Positions 9,971-20,784 of a stretch of DNA of 64,000 nucleotides are shown here, in pieces (the first letter of the stretch is position 1; each line of letters starts with the position of its first letter). The notes under the pieces are model-generated. The model searched no databases. It was not told the origin of the DNA and saw only the letters and a list, made by a program, of their open reading frames with translations. The translations under genes and the position numbers were made by a program. This DNA is from Locusta migratoria (taxonomy: Eukaryota; Arthropoda; Insecta; Orthoptera; Acrididae): assembly GCA_026315105.1 (NCBI GenBank), contig CM048750.1, positions 261,817,151 through 261,881,150 on the forward strand, given 5' to 3'.

Positions 9971-11038
9971 ATTATCGTGCAAAATTATGAGTGGGTTGCG
10001 TTGAAAGTGTTGCCGCGTCTTTCGCAAAGCTGGTAGCATGTGATGCTCTCGAAACGAACAGTAGTACTGTGCTTTGACGGTCTGCCGTAGAGGAACGTAA
10101 TGCGTTAGGATAACTTCATCTAGTTAGACCGCTGGCTCACAACTGACTGTGTTTCTATAGATAACGCGCAGACCGGTGACGTGGGACGGACGAGTCCATT
10201 TGCTGGGAGGTATGTTAGGTGTGCAGGGCCGGCGCGAGGCACGTGCGAAACGTGCGGCCGCACAGGGCGGTACTTTCTCAGGAGCGGCAGATTTGCCGCC
10301 CCCTTTTTTAAATTTCTTTTCTTTTAGGACAAACTCAACATTCATGCACAAGAGGGGATTCGAAACCAGACCTCGGAGAGAGCTGCTTATGGATCTGTGG
10401 CACGGCGCCTCGACTACCTGCTGGCCGCCCCTGTTGAACAACGGGAGGGATGGGGACCAATTTCTTGCTCGATACTGAGGCAGTACCGTCGTGTTTACGC
10501 CGGAGGAACAGACAGAGGGAAGCAGTCTAGACTGGCATACACGCCGGAATTCTTATGAGTGGAGCGCTGCCAGCTTGTTACGCGCCATACGTTAGTCAAA
10601 ACTAATTTGGCAGAAGGCGAAATCCAATTTGGAAATTCGAATGCAATGTTCGATACTGCGATTATGTGTCTGAAGCAATTTTGCTAAGTCCTTCAATGGC
10701 AGTTTTCGAGAGTTTTATTCTTCCTGCTTTATGAAAAAAAAAAAAAAAAAATCGTTGAACATTACGACAGTCAAACATGTCCAACACCTACAATGGCTAG
10801 AAGTATTTCGAATGGGTAAATATGCTGCGAGTAATTATAAAGGATAAAGACATTGGTAGAAACCATGGCATAACTTGGGTTTCAATGTATTTTTCAAAAT
10901 TTTTGCTTACCGTTTCTGAATAATAGTCGGACGTTTTGGTTTTTGAGCCGTGAAACACCTGTCTGCGCCTGCAATGAACAACAATTAAACTCTGACCGGC
11001 ACGTTCGTTTGACAATACTGCTCGCACACTATCACTGT

Positions 11039-11205
11039 ACACTGTTTTCCGTTGAATACATTATCTGTTTACAACCATTGAAAAATATTTATTTACTTTA
11101 AACGTTAATTGTCACTTCTTGCAGCGCGGGATTAGCCGAGCGGTCTAACGCGGTCTAACTCTGAGGCTGGTACCGGTGGAGTTTCGAGTTCTCCTTCGGG
11201 CATGG

Positions 11206-11248
<43 letters not shown>

Positions 11249-11520
11249 TCCTTAGAATAATTTAGGTTGAGTAGTGTGTAAGCTTAGGGACTGATGACTT
11301 TAGTAGTTAAGTCCCATTAGATGTCATACACATTTGAACATTTTTGTAAAAAAATTTCCTAGTTTTCTTCAATCAGGTTTGACACCATTTTTGAGATGGT
11401 GCCCAGCGACTGTTTTGTACAAATCTGTAGAGAATGTCACCAATCAGTCGCAATTTTTGTTTTTATTTTCCAGATTTACTTACATTTCGGGCACTGTGGC
11501 TATTCTCATGACGGTTCCTA
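11039..11520 (+). repeat. Internal direct repeat, copy 1 (with SINE-B)
   Basis: This matches 11935-12310 on both sides of a SINE-B: GAATACATTATCTGTTTACA before it, and TTCTTCAATCAGGTT, GACTGTTTTGTACAAATCT and ACTGTGGCTATT-like sequence after it. Both copies carry the SINE at the corresponding place, so the SINE was there before the duplication. A short inverted third piece lies at 12455-12510. Confidence 0.85.
11124..11345 (+). mobile_element. SINE-B with (GT)n expansion
   Basis: The head GCGCGGGATTAGCCGAGCGG is a different tRNA-like sequence from SINE-A, but the tail (TTAGGGACTGATGAC, GTTAAGTCCCATTAG, CATTTGAACATTTTTG) is shared with SINE-A. A (GT)n run of about 42 bp separates head and tail. 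Confidence 0.88.
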
Positions 11521-11704
11521 GGAGGAACAGAGAGAGGGAAGCAGTCTGTCGCTGCCAGCCTGTTGCCCCAATGCTAACATTGCTGTCAGAATTCTCCTAA
11601 CACTCCCAGTGACAAGTTGCTAGTGGAGAGACGAGTTCCTCAAAATTGAAATTGATAAAGACATTCCTGCGATCAACGATGAGACAAAATCGTTTGAATG
11701 ATCT

Positions 11705-11797
11705 TGCAACAAGCACGAGCTTGCAGAGGACTTAAATTACACAGATCGTGTGAAAGAGATTGCAAAAGCAAAAGCCAGGAAGGTTCGATTTGTCTAA
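11705..11797 (+). pseudogene. hAT transposase C-terminal remnant
   Basis: The frame reads HELAEDLNYTDRVKEIAKAKARK and ends with TAA at 11795. This resembles the last residues of animal hAT transposases after the dimerisation domain, where the frame ends in a basic KARK/KSRK motif. A stop codon lies just upstream. The orientation agrees with the element's plus strand. Confidence 0.6.
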
Positions 11798-11934
11798 TAT
11801 TTTTTAAATTTTTATATCATGATCAGTGTCTTGATTATTTACTGTGTTGTTTCTTATTTTGTTCGACATTCAATTGTTATTGTAAATATTATTGTTCCCA
11901 TCAAATTATCGTTAAAATGTAAATATATTTTATT

Positions 11935-12074
11935 TTTTGTTGAATACATTATCTGTTCACAACCATTGAAAAATGTTTATTTACGTTAAACGTAAGTTCA
12001 TGTCGAGTGCCCTAAGGCGCTGCAGTCATGGACTGAGCGGCTGGTCCCGGCGGAGGTTCGAGTCCTCGCTCGGG

Positions 12075-12114
<40 letters not shown>

Positions 12115-12310
12115 TGTGTTTGTCCATAGGATAATTTGGGTTAAGTAGTGCGTAAGCTTGACCTTATTTCTTCAATCAGGTTGACTCCATTTTTGAGCCG
12201 GTGCTCGACGACTGTTTTGTACAAATCTTTAGAGAACGTCACCAGTCAGTCGCGATTTTTGTTTCTATTATCCCGATATGCATAGATTTTTGGCACAGTG
12301 TGGCTATTAT
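11935..12310 (+). repeat. Internal direct repeat, copy 2
   Basis: The partner of 11039-11520. The nested SINE-B here (12001-12160) has lost its tail after GTGCGTAAGCTTG. Confidence 0.85.
12001..12160 (+). mobile_element. SINE-B, 3' truncated, with (GT)n
   Basis: Part of the head (CCTAAGGCGCTGCAGTCATGG), box B GGTTCGAGTCC and a (GT)n run are present. It sits at the same place in its repeat as 11124-11345 and so descends from the same insertion event. Confidence 0.85.
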
Positions 12311-12864
12311 CAATGTTATAATCACATCAATGAGTTATAATCACATCTATCACATCATGCTGAAAATAACTGTCAACATGACGGTTTAGACGTAAGCACA
12401 TATTAAACGCTTTGAGATGGGCCACTCAGTAGCCGAAACCCAGGTAGATCTGAAAAGTAAAAACAAAAATTGCGATTGATTGCTGACATTTCCTACAGAT
12501 TTGTTTAAATGAAATTGCACAAACGATTTGTAAAAATAAATATATAAAAATAAAAAATAAAAATGTGGCGGAAATTAAACAGCTTGCACGTAGCGGCACT
12601 TGGACTTGCGCCGGCCCTGTAAGTGTGTCAACTACGTGTGTCATCAGCGACAATAGTAGATTCCATCGCATACTGTCTCCACAGCAGTGTTGCCGTTATG
12701 TAAGTTGTAACCCTCATATAGATATGGATTTTTTTTTTCAGGAATGGCACCTGTACAAATAAAGCGAAACCTGATCTATATAAAAAAAATTAATTCAAAT
12801 CGTTAAAACTATTTCCGAGATCCACGAAATAAAAATGTTGGCCTATAGTATTTTTTTGGAAGAT

Positions 12865-13250
12865 AAAAAAAGTTCAAATGTTTGTAAAGCTTATGGGACT
12901 TAACTACGGGGTCATCAGTCCCTAAACTTACAAACTACTTATGAACTACTTACGAACTAGGACGGCACAAATATCCATGCCCGAGGGGGGATTCGAACCT
13001 CCGACCGTAGTGGCCGTGCAGACCGTGACTGAAGCGCCTCAGTCCCCCCTTTTTTTTATTCCTTACGCTCACCATAAGTCGCCTTCTTTGGCGCAGGCTT
13101 CATTGCCTTTATGTAAATCAAAGGTTTCTTCTATAGTACGTTTGATTCGCCTTCTTCTTCTGTGAGGCTTTCATTGAATAATATTTCTCCTTTGACTGTT
13201 TTCGAAAAACGCCCTCATGGGCGTTAACCCCCTCGGCCACCGCGCCCGGC
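12865..13250 (-). mobile_element. SINE-A interrupted by a second insertion
   Basis: A reverse SINE-A with flanks TTTGGAAGAT (12855-12864) and TTTGGAATAT (13251-13260) as a 10 bp TSD with one mismatch. Between CAGTCCCC and TCGGCCACC of its head lies about 177 bp of unrelated DNA (13050-13226). Confidence 0.9.
13050..13226 (-). pseudogene. Poly(A)-ended insertion, possible retrocopy
   Basis: On the minus strand the inserted piece ends in A8 at 13050-13057, and it is flanked by short C runs that may be the TSD. It reads as a basic protein tail (FRKQSKEKYYSMKASQKKKA). In another frame just before the poly(A) it reads KPAPKKATYGERKE and then a stop, so a single frameshift could join the two. I do not recognise the parent gene. 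It may be a 5'-truncated processed pseudogene or an unknown SINE. Confidence 0.4.
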
Positions 13251-13552
13251 TTTGGAATATCACCTATGTTTAGGAATGACAGTTTAAAAGATGAAAGATA
13301 AAACAAAAAAGGGTCGTAATCCTACAATATTTCATGCAAATCGTTAGTGCCATTTCCGAAACGCACATAAGATAGCTATATTTCATATTTTCACCTGTTC
13401 CGTGTGCTTCCGCATCGTGGTCACGGCTCTGCGACAAACCCCTGGTCAGTCCACACGCTACGACGCTAAAATATTGCTGTCCTTAAAAAACTGTGGTGCG
13501 CCCGTGATAGTTACGGAGCGTTTTCCACTCACCCCCGTCCCTAGATTATGCA

Positions 13553-13721
13553 CATACCGGTGACGTGGGACAGGCGAGTCCATTTGCTGGTAGGTATGAT
13601 AGATGTGTCAACAACGTGTGCCATCAGCTAGCGACAATAGTAGATTTCCTCGCATACTGTCTTCACAGCAGTGTTGCCATTATGTAAGTTCTAACCCTCG
13701 TTTATATACGGATTTTTCTCT

Positions 13722-13767
<46 letters not shown>

Positions 13768-13802
13768 GGGGCATAGTACCTACACAAATAAAGCGAAACC
13801 TG

Positions 13803-13862
<60 letters not shown>

Positions 13863-13919
13863 TATGCAAATCGTTAGATCTGATTCCGAGATTCACGAAA
13901 TAAAAATGTTGGCCTATAG

Positions 13920-13957
<38 letters not shown>

Positions 13958-14236
13958 GAAGATCGTATAGTTTAGGAATGACAGTTAAAAAGATAGAGAG
14001 ATAAAACGAGAAAGGAAAACGTAATCCTACAATATTTCGTGCAAATCATTAGAGCCATTTCCGAAAAGCACATAAGATAGCTATATTTCATATTTTCACC
14101 TGTTCCATGTGCTTCCGCATCGTGCTTACGGCTCTACGACAAGCCCCACACGCTACGACGCTAAAATATTGCTGTCCTTAAAAAACTGTGGTGCGTCCGC
14201 GATAGTTACGGAGCGTTTTCCACCCTCCCCCGTCAC
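13553..14236 (+). repeat. Tandem duplication, unit 2 (empty site)
   Basis: This is the copy of unit 1 without the hAT and without the SINE. It contains enlarged T runs (about 13722-13766 and 13922-13956) and a TA run (about 13806-13858), which account for its greater length. Confidence 0.88.
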
Positions 14237-14618
14237 TGGGAGGACGGCGAGTGCCGGAGGACAGGCTAATGACGTAATCAGGGTAATGAAGTCCGGCGAG
14301 CAGGGCGGGGTCGGCGGCGGTGCGTGTGTGTCCAGTGAGCAGTGAGACAGCGGCGGGAATCTTAATCCGGCAGGCCGGCAGATGCTATCTGGGGACAGTC
14401 GCGTGACCGCAGTCTGGGTGACGGAGCGCCTGCGAAGCTGACCGCGGCGTGGCGTAGCGTACAAGTCGCGTGCGCTTCCAAGCCTCTGCCCGCGCGACCG
14501 AGCGGACAACACTTCCGCTGTGACAGGCTACAAGCGATGGCGTCTAAAGCCCTGCGTATGGGCTATTCCGTTTCATATCTGACGGAAATATTGATCCCGC
14601 TTTTTTAATCTATATCTA
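14237..14618. other. GC-rich unassigned stretch
   Basis: GC- and CpG-rich DNA with antisense frames of biased composition (a 119-codon minus-strand frame starts at 14512). I see no motif or family that would make it a gene. Confidence 0.35.
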
Positions 14619-14626
14619 TATATAAA

Positions 14627-15950
14627 CAGTGGCGTAGCTACATCAGCAAGGGCCCCGGGGCAAAAATGACGTTGGGGCCCTCTTTAAACAAAAACTACAC
14701 AGATGCAAAACTACTTTATCGTCAGCTCCTAACCGCCCACTGGAAGACATAATAAGGCAAACCTAAATACTACTGAGCAAATTATTATGTGTCGCGCAGT
14801 AGATTATATTTAATCGTACTGTCTAATATAATTATAACTGTGAAAATTTGTTTGTTATGCTTTCTCACAAAAATTACTGGGTGGATGCGGATGAAATTTT
14901 CCAGAGGGATAGACATGATAAAACGACCCGATGGGATAGTTTCCTAAGTTGCTCCATACTAGGCGAATGAAGTTGCAGGCAGAAACATCACTGATGAAGC
15001 GTCCATCAGTAACACAAAACCATTCACTATCCATATTTTCTTCTTGCACGAATTTCAAAGTGCATTTGGTTACAGCACTACATTGGGATCTATGATTAAG
15101 GAGCACTCTCTTGGGGGAATTCACTACACAAACAGTTGAGTTAGTATAACAATACAGTTCTGTAACAATGCATTGCAGAGACTTCATATTCAAATGTGAT
15201 CACACCGTGTATTGTCAAACGCAGTGCTAATAATTCAGCGCCATTGACTGTTATTTCGTAAAGACTGGCAGCCATGGCAACTTCGACTTCAACCGACTAG
15301 GTACTCGTCTCAGGGGACAAGCAATAGACCTTGTTATGTTTCTATTCTGAGATGGGAATAATTTTTGGATTTCACTCCCTGCGTTTGAGGTTTGTTGGTC
15401 AGGGTTCAAAAGGTTAAGTCGAAAAATCCTTCACTGATCTAAAATATATACAATAGAACGTCGATTATCGGTAGTAACTGGGGGACATCGTTGTTCCAAA
15501 AACTGGTGTATTTGGATAATCGTTCTATACACTTGTATTTGCCAATAAGTTTGTACAGTATTTGAAACCGGGCGATCCTTCACACTGCGCCGAGCGGCAC
15601 GCCGCACTTGGAAGGCTCTGCTGAGGCTGTGAGCAGCTCTGATGCTGCCGCTACTTGTGCTACTACGCCGGCTAAATAGTTACAGCGACTGGCTGCTTGG
15701 CCGGTTAGCAAAGCCACCGAGTAGTGTCGTGTGAATGAAGGTCCCATTAGAAGCACTGTTCTGCCACCCGGTGGCCCAGTGCGAGTACTGTTGGAAACTT
15801 GGTTTGAAGGGACGGGGAGGCGATGGACGTAAAAATTATTTGACGCTCTACTGTAACTTTTTCGAACGTCGCTCACGGAGGCCGAGGGGCCCTTGTGCTC
15901 GGGGGCCCCGGGGCATTGCCCCGCCTAGCCCTATGATAGCTACGCCACTG
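14627..15950. mobile_element. hAT non-autonomous element, 1.3 kb
   Basis: The ends CAGTGGCGTAGCTAC and inverse TAGCTACGCCACTG are flanked by a perfect 8 bp TSD TATATAAA (14619-14626 and 15951-15958). GGGCCCCGGGGC-type palindromic sequence follows both ends. The interior has no recognisable transposase. A smaller inverted-repeat element at about 15453-15529 is nested in it. Confidence 0.92.
15453..15529. mobile_element. Short Tigger/pogo-like inverted repeat
   Basis: The left end reads ATAGAACGTCGATTATCGG and the right end GGATAATCGTTCTAT, which recalls pogo/Tigger terminal repeats (GAACNTCGATTATC), with TA flanks. Only about 77 bp remain, so this is a tentative MITE call. Confidence 0.45.
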
Positions 15951-15991
15951 TATATAAAATGCTTGTGTGTGTACGTGCTGACAGACTTTTC

Positions 15992-16191
15992 AAATGTTCA
16001 AATGTTTGTTAAGCTTATGGGACTTAACTACGGGGTCATCAGTCCCTAAACTTACAAACTACTTATGAACTACTTACGAACTAGGACGGCACAAATATCC
16101 ATGCCCCAGGGGGGATTCGAACCCCCGACCGTAGTGGCCGTGCTGACCGTGACTGGAGCGCCTCAGTCACCTCGGCCACCGGACAGACTTT
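15992..16191 (-). mobile_element. SINE-A, head truncated
   Basis: Flanked by a 12 bp TSD GACAGACTTTTC (15980-15991 and 16192-16203). About ten bases of the head are missing, so reverse transcription ended early. Confidence 0.93.
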
Positions 16192-16649
16192 TCTCCATGA
16201 CCACATACTGCCACCCACTCGTGGTTGTGGTGGTTGATAGCCCTTGGTCTAATGATGTTAGTAAGGGAGTTTGGTCGCGGTGCGTGGTAGTGGGTGAGTG
16301 TGACGAGCAAAAATTCGCAAAAATGCAATAAATACTCCTAGGAAAAGCTATATACTCTGTGACTTACGAACTTTACGGTACGAGTCAAAATCTGTTCATT
16401 CTTTCAATGGTCAGACAATGCGGTCCTTTCAGACTTTAATAACGACGAGGAATATCAAACACGCAATTTTTTTAAATAGATCACATGTTTCCGTCAACCA
16501 CAAATTACTGACTATGAACAGAGACACAAAACAAAGATAAAAATCCAGATAGACTCAAAGATAAAAATACTCGTGGAACATTGATCACTGACGTGCAAGC
16601 GTGGTGAACACACAGACATACATTAATGAATGTCTCTTAGACAATAGAT

Positions 16650-16896
16650 GATGATGATGATCGTGTGGCATTTATGACCGTTAGACCCCAACTGGGGTCG
16701 TGTTCAGCCTGCCTGGTGCAAGTCTCTTTATCTGACGCCACTTCGGCGACTTGCATGTCAATGATGATGGAATGATGATGCGGACGACACAAGACCCAGT
16801 CCCCGAGCGGAGAAAATCTCCTACCCGACCGCGAATCGAACCCGGGCCCCCTGCGTGGCAACCAACCACGCTGTCCACTGGACTACGGAGGCGGAC
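16650..16896 (-). mobile_element. SINE-C, tRNA-derived
   Basis: On the minus strand the head reads TCCGTAGTCCAGTGGACAGC (box A) and GGGTTCGATTCGCGGTCGGG (box B). It ends in a short TCA/ATG-type repeat. The TSD is TAGACAATAGAT (16638-16649 and 16897-16908). Head and tail both differ from SINE-A and B. Related pieces lie at 41001-41147 and 58850-58888. Confidence 0.93.
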
Positions 16897-16950
16897 TAGA
16901 CAATAGATATTAATATGCCTGTGCCAGTAAGCTCACTGGTCTGTGCTAAT

Positions 16951-17530
16951 CAGTGATCTCTGATACATATAGCCGCGACACTGTCTGCTGTGAAAGGTGT
17001 TTTCGTTTGACCGCTGGGTCAAGAAAAACTATGCGACGTAGTCCTACTCAAATCCCGGTGGCCTCCTGTGATAATGTTGGCAACAGATCTGAATAACGAG
17101 AATCATGTGATATCGTCATAAGCCAATCGCGTCACACGCATATATTTTGTCGTGAAATCAAGCATTAAGCAGGAACAGCAGTATTTATCTACACTCTATG
17201 TGGTTCGGTCATCTTTGCAACGATTTTATATCGTGTTATTCATGTTGCCAAAATAAAAACGCGAGGCCGCCAGGATAGAAAGTAAAATTTTTAACGAATC
17301 AGATACATCCGTTATTGTCACATCTCATTATGACCAGCACTTTCACGCGAAACTCTTTTGTACAGTTTCATGATTCACACAGTCTTACAATTCATTCCAA
17401 ATTCCTATTCGAGAACATATTCGTGAAAACTGTTACAAATAAATATTCGCACTTATCCAATATCGTTTTCAGAAATGTAATTTGCCAGCCGCTTTCGGCG
17501 CTGCTGTTGCAATGTCTAACTTTATGACCA
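16951..17530 (+). mobile_element. TIR element 'copy 3', decayed
   Basis: The left end resembles the family (ACATATAGCCGCGACACTG, CTGCTGTGAAAGGTGTT) and the right end matches copy 1 over ATTCGCAC, ATCCAATATCGT and AGCCGCTT-GGCGCTGCTG. The interior is not clearly related. It is older than, or rearranged relative to, copies 1 and 2. Confidence 0.5.
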
Positions 17531-17807
17531 CAACCTAACATTGAATTTACATTGTTCCGAAGCACGGACTTAAATTAATTTCACTCTTAGTATGAAAAAC
17601 TTTATGAACATTCATCGTTTTCGACAATGACATCTACTTAAATTTGGCATCATGGCTAGGAGAACTGAGTTTATTGACAGAGAGATCCAACAAGGATTGT
17701 GTTTTTCCTGACCTACGTCCGGAACCCAAAGAACCATGATATACACAAGACCTTCTTTACGAACCGTTGCGAAGCACGGGCATATAAGCTAGTAATTAAT
17801 AATGTCT

Positions 17808-17892
17808 GTTGTTGTTGTGGTCTTCAGTCCGCAGACTGGTTCCATGCAGCTCTCGTCCCTACCCTGTCGTGTACAAACCTCTTCATCTGACA
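17808..17892 (-). mobile_element. RTE-type LINE tail fragment
   Basis: The reverse complement of the family tail (TTGTTGTGGTCTTCAGTCCG as read on the plus strand). It is only about 85 bp long. Confidence 0.8.
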
Positions 17893-18049
17893 CGGAGACC
17901 ACTTGGGTATTGGATGCTAGAATTTTTTGATATTTATATTACGTGAAGTTCAGACATCAGATAACAATCACTCAAAGTCATTCGACGCTACTTTAAAAAA
18001 TTCTCGAGAAAATCAACTTTGAAGTTTTACAAGTAAGCGTAAGTACCAA

Positions 18050-18535
18050 TCACTTTCTTTATTCGGAATTGGGATCAGTTTATTCTTCTTGAAGTCTGAG
18101 GGCATTTTCCCTGTCTCATATATCTTGCATACCAGGTGGAACGATTTCTTCATGTGACCTCTTGATATTCATGCAGCTGCGTTTCTTCTCTTCAAATGTC
18201 TGTTTCATTTTCCCGTAGGCGGTATTATCGTTCCCCTAGTTATACATTCTACTACGGTTCTGCATTTGTCATCTAACCACTCCTGCTTAGCCACTCTGCA
18301 CTTTTTGTCAGTATCATTATCAGACGTCTGTACTCCCTTTTACCTGCTTCACTTGGTGCATTTTTATATTTTCTCCTTTCATCAATTAAGTTCAGTATAT
18401 CCTATTTTATCCAGGTGTGTCCATCTGCCTATATGGTCCTTGCGACCTTCACTACTCTATCTCTCAGAGCTACCCATTCTTCTTCCACTATATTACTTTC
18501 CCCTATCGCAGCCAATATTTCCTACGTGTGCCAAT
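18050..18535 (-). mobile_element. RTE-type LINE, ORF2 segment between endonuclease and RT
   Basis: Read on the minus strand, this corresponds to the part of ORF2 between endonuclease and reverse transcriptase, as I recall it from other copies of this locust family. Frames are broken by stops. It lies 160 bp from the tail fragment at 17808 in the same orientation; both may derive from one internally deleted copy. Confidence 0.6.
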
Positions 18536-18576
18536 TAATGTAAAAGAGAACAACCGTCTTGTAGCTATCCCTTAAA

Positions 18577-19200
18577 TTATTACACCCTTGGCCATAAAAA
18601 TTGATACACCTACAACCTGCTGACATGAGGAAAGTTTCCGACCGATTTCTCATACACAAACAGCAGTTGACCGGCGTTGCCTGGTGAAACGTTGTTGTGA
18701 TCCCTTGTGTAAAGAGGACAAATGCGTACCATCACGTTTCCGACTTCGATAAAGGTCAGATTGTAGTCTATCGCCATTGCGGTTTATCGTATCGCGACAT
18801 TGCTGTTCGCGTTGGTCGCAATCCAATGTCTGTTAGCATAATATAGAATGGGTGGGTTCAGGAGGACAATACGGAACGCCGTGTTGGATCCCAACGACCT
18901 CGTATCACTAGCAGTCGAGATGACAGGCATCTTATCCGCATGGCTGTACCGGATCGTGCAACCACGTCTCGATCCCTGAGTCAACAGATGGGGACGTTTG
19001 CAAGACAACAACCATCTGCACGAACAGTTCGACGACGTCTGCAGCAACATGGACTATCAGCTCGGACACCATGGTTGTGGTTACCCTTGACGCTGCATCG
19101 CAGAGAGGGGCGCCTGCGATGGTGTACGCAACGACGAACCTGGGTGCACGAATGGCAAAACGTCATTTTTTCGGATGAATTCATGTTCTATCGCGTAGTG
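18577..19200 (+). mobile_element. Tc1-type transposon, 5' part
   Basis: The fragment holds the N-terminal DNA-binding half of a Tc1 transposase: DFDKGQIV, YRDIAVRVGRN, and SARTVRRRLQQHGLSARTP, through WVHEWQNVIFSDE, which includes the first acidic catalytic residue. A stop interrupts the helix-turn-helix part. The element is cut at about 19200, exactly where the CR1 LINE copy starts, so its right half and second terminal repeat are missing. The C-terminal half of a related transposase is at 40700-40965. Confidence 0.85.
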
Positions 19201-19201
19201 A

Positions 19202-20140
19202 AGGTATTGTTTGTGTTTTGCCGCTAGTGTACTTCACATATGACCAGAATTTCTTTGGATTTTCTGCAAGATTACGAGACAGGATTTCGTTGTGGTAAGT
19301 ACTATATGCTTCTCGCATTGATGTCCGCGCTAGGTTGCGTGTTTCAGTAAAAGATTGCCAGTCTTGTGGATTCTGTGTCTTTTTAAATTTTGAATGCGTT
19401 TTTCTTTGTTTCTGCAACAGTGATCTGACCTGTTTTGTGTACCATGGGGGGTCGGCCCCCTCTTTTATTAATTTATTTGGTATAAATCTCTCGATTGCTA
19501 CTGATATTATGTCTTTGAAAGTAAGCCACAACTGATCTACACTCGCATTTTTAGTTTTGAAAGACTGGAGATTATCAGTCAGGAAAGCGTGAAGCGAATT
19601 TTTATCTGCTTTATTGAAAAGATATATTTTTCGTTTATTTTTTGTGCATTTGGGAATTTCAACATTTAGTCTCGCTACTACAACTCGATGTTCGCTAATC
19701 CCTGTATTTGTTTTGATGCTCTTTACTATCTCCGGATTATTTGTTGCTAGGAGATCAAGGGTATTTTCGCAACCACTTACTATTCTAGTGGGTTCAGGAA
19801 CTAACTGTTCGAAGAAGTTTTCAGAAAAAGCATTCAGAACTAGTTCGGACGATGTTTTATATTTGCCGCCGGTTTTGAATACGTACTTATGCCAACATAT
19901 CGAGGGTAAATTAAAGTCGCCACAGATTATAACAGTATGCTTCGGATACCTATCTGAAATGTGATTCAAGCTTTCTATGAACATTTCGGCAACCGCATCG
20001 TCTGAGTCAGGGGGACGATAAAAAGATCCAATTATTAATTTATTCCGGTTGTCAGGTATAACCTCTATCCAGACCAACTCACAGGAAGTATCTGTCTCAA
20101 TTTCGTTGCAGGATAAACCGTTTGTAACAGCAATAAACAC
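19202..20140 (-). pseudogene. LINE ORF2 endonuclease (EEP), ~313 codons, truncated
   Basis: A long open frame with the apurinic/apyrimidinic-type endonuclease of a LINE ORF2: IIGSFYRPP, then ICGDFNLP (catalytic Asp and Asn), NTLDLLATNNPE, and GISEHRVV in place of the usual S-D-H. It continues into the linker before the reverse transcriptase (NPKKFWSYVK). The N-terminal part of the nuclease (about 20100-20330) is in another frame because of a frameshift, so the Met at 20140 is not the original start. The SEH variant at the catalytic site would probably inactivate it. Confidence 0.8.
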
Positions 20141-20688
20141 ACCACCCCATTTTTTTATTTATTCTATCCTTTCTGAAGACCATTTGGCCCTTTGAAAAAA
20201 TTTCGGCCGAACTTATCTCAGGCGTCAGCAAGCTTTCACAGCCTATAACGATATGTGCCTCAGTACTTTCTATCAGCGCTTGGAGCTCTGGAACTTTCCC
20301 AATACAGCTACGATAATTTACAATTGTTATACCAATGGTTTCTAAATCTGCTTTATTCCTGTGTCTGTCCTGCCCCCTTTGAGACTGAAACCCATTTTGT
20401 GTATTCCCGAGGCCCTCTAACCTAAAAAACCGCCCAGTCCACGCCACACAGCCCCCGCTACCCGTGTAGCCGCTTCCTGAGTATAGTTGACTCCTGACCT
20501 ATTTAGCGGAACCCGAAAACCCACCACCATTTGGCGCAAGTCGAGGAATCTGCAGCTCACCCGGTCGCAGAACCGTCTGAGCCTCTGATTCAGACCCTCC
20601 ACTCGGCTCTGAACCAAAGGTCCGCAGTCAGTCCTATCGACAATGCTGCAGATGGTGAGCTCCGCTTTCATCTTGCAAGCAAGAAATA
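19203..20688 (-). mobile_element. CR1/L2-type LINE, 5' portion (ORF1 end and endonuclease)
   Basis: Reading on the minus strand: the end of ORF1 (20688 to about 20417) with LNRSGVNYTQEAATRVAGAV, which I take as the end of the SGNH-esterase type ORF1 found in CR1/L2 elements, then the start of ORF2 with an endonuclease. It is cut at 19203 before the reverse transcriptase. This is the only copy here that keeps the 5' half. Confidence 0.82.
20417..20688 (-). pseudogene. LINE ORF1 C-terminal end
   Basis: About 90 codons ending ...RVAGAVWRGLGGFLG. The segment RVPLNRSGVNYTQE fits the C-terminal part of an esterase-like ORF1. The upstream part of ORF1 is missing. Confidence 0.55.
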
Positions 20689-20784
20689 AATGTGACAATT
20701 ATCCGTTAATTGAGTACTCAGTCCACGCAAGTCAGTTACACGGTACTTAAGTCTTCACAAAGTATTTCAAGACTGGTTCACTGC

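Larger units (their letters stand above)
10224..12619 (+). mobile_element. hAT element, 2.4 kb, internally deleted
   Basis: The ends are CAGGGCCGGCGCGAGGCACG and, inverted at the right, CAGGGCCGGCGCAAGTCCA. The flanking 8 bp are TAGGTGTG (10216-10223) and TAAGTGTG (12620-12627). The duplicated locus at 13600-13607 keeps the uninterrupted target TAGATGTG. A hAT transposase C-terminal end is readable near 11705-11797. The rest of the gene is lost or rearranged, with internal direct repeats at 11039-11520 and 11935-12310. Confidence 0.88.
10165..13544 (+). repeat. Tandem duplication, unit 1 (carries hAT and SINE)
   Basis: The ends of this unit (10165-10223 and 12620-13544) match 13553-14236 in order and orientation. 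Shared landmarks include CCGGTGACGTGGGAC, GAGTCCATTTGCTGG, AATAAAGCGAAACCTGA, ATGTTGGCCTATAG and GTCCTTAAAAAACTGTGGTG. Two later insertions enlarge it: a hAT at 10224-12619 and an interrupted SINE at 12865-13250. Without them it is about 600 bp. Confidence 0.85.
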
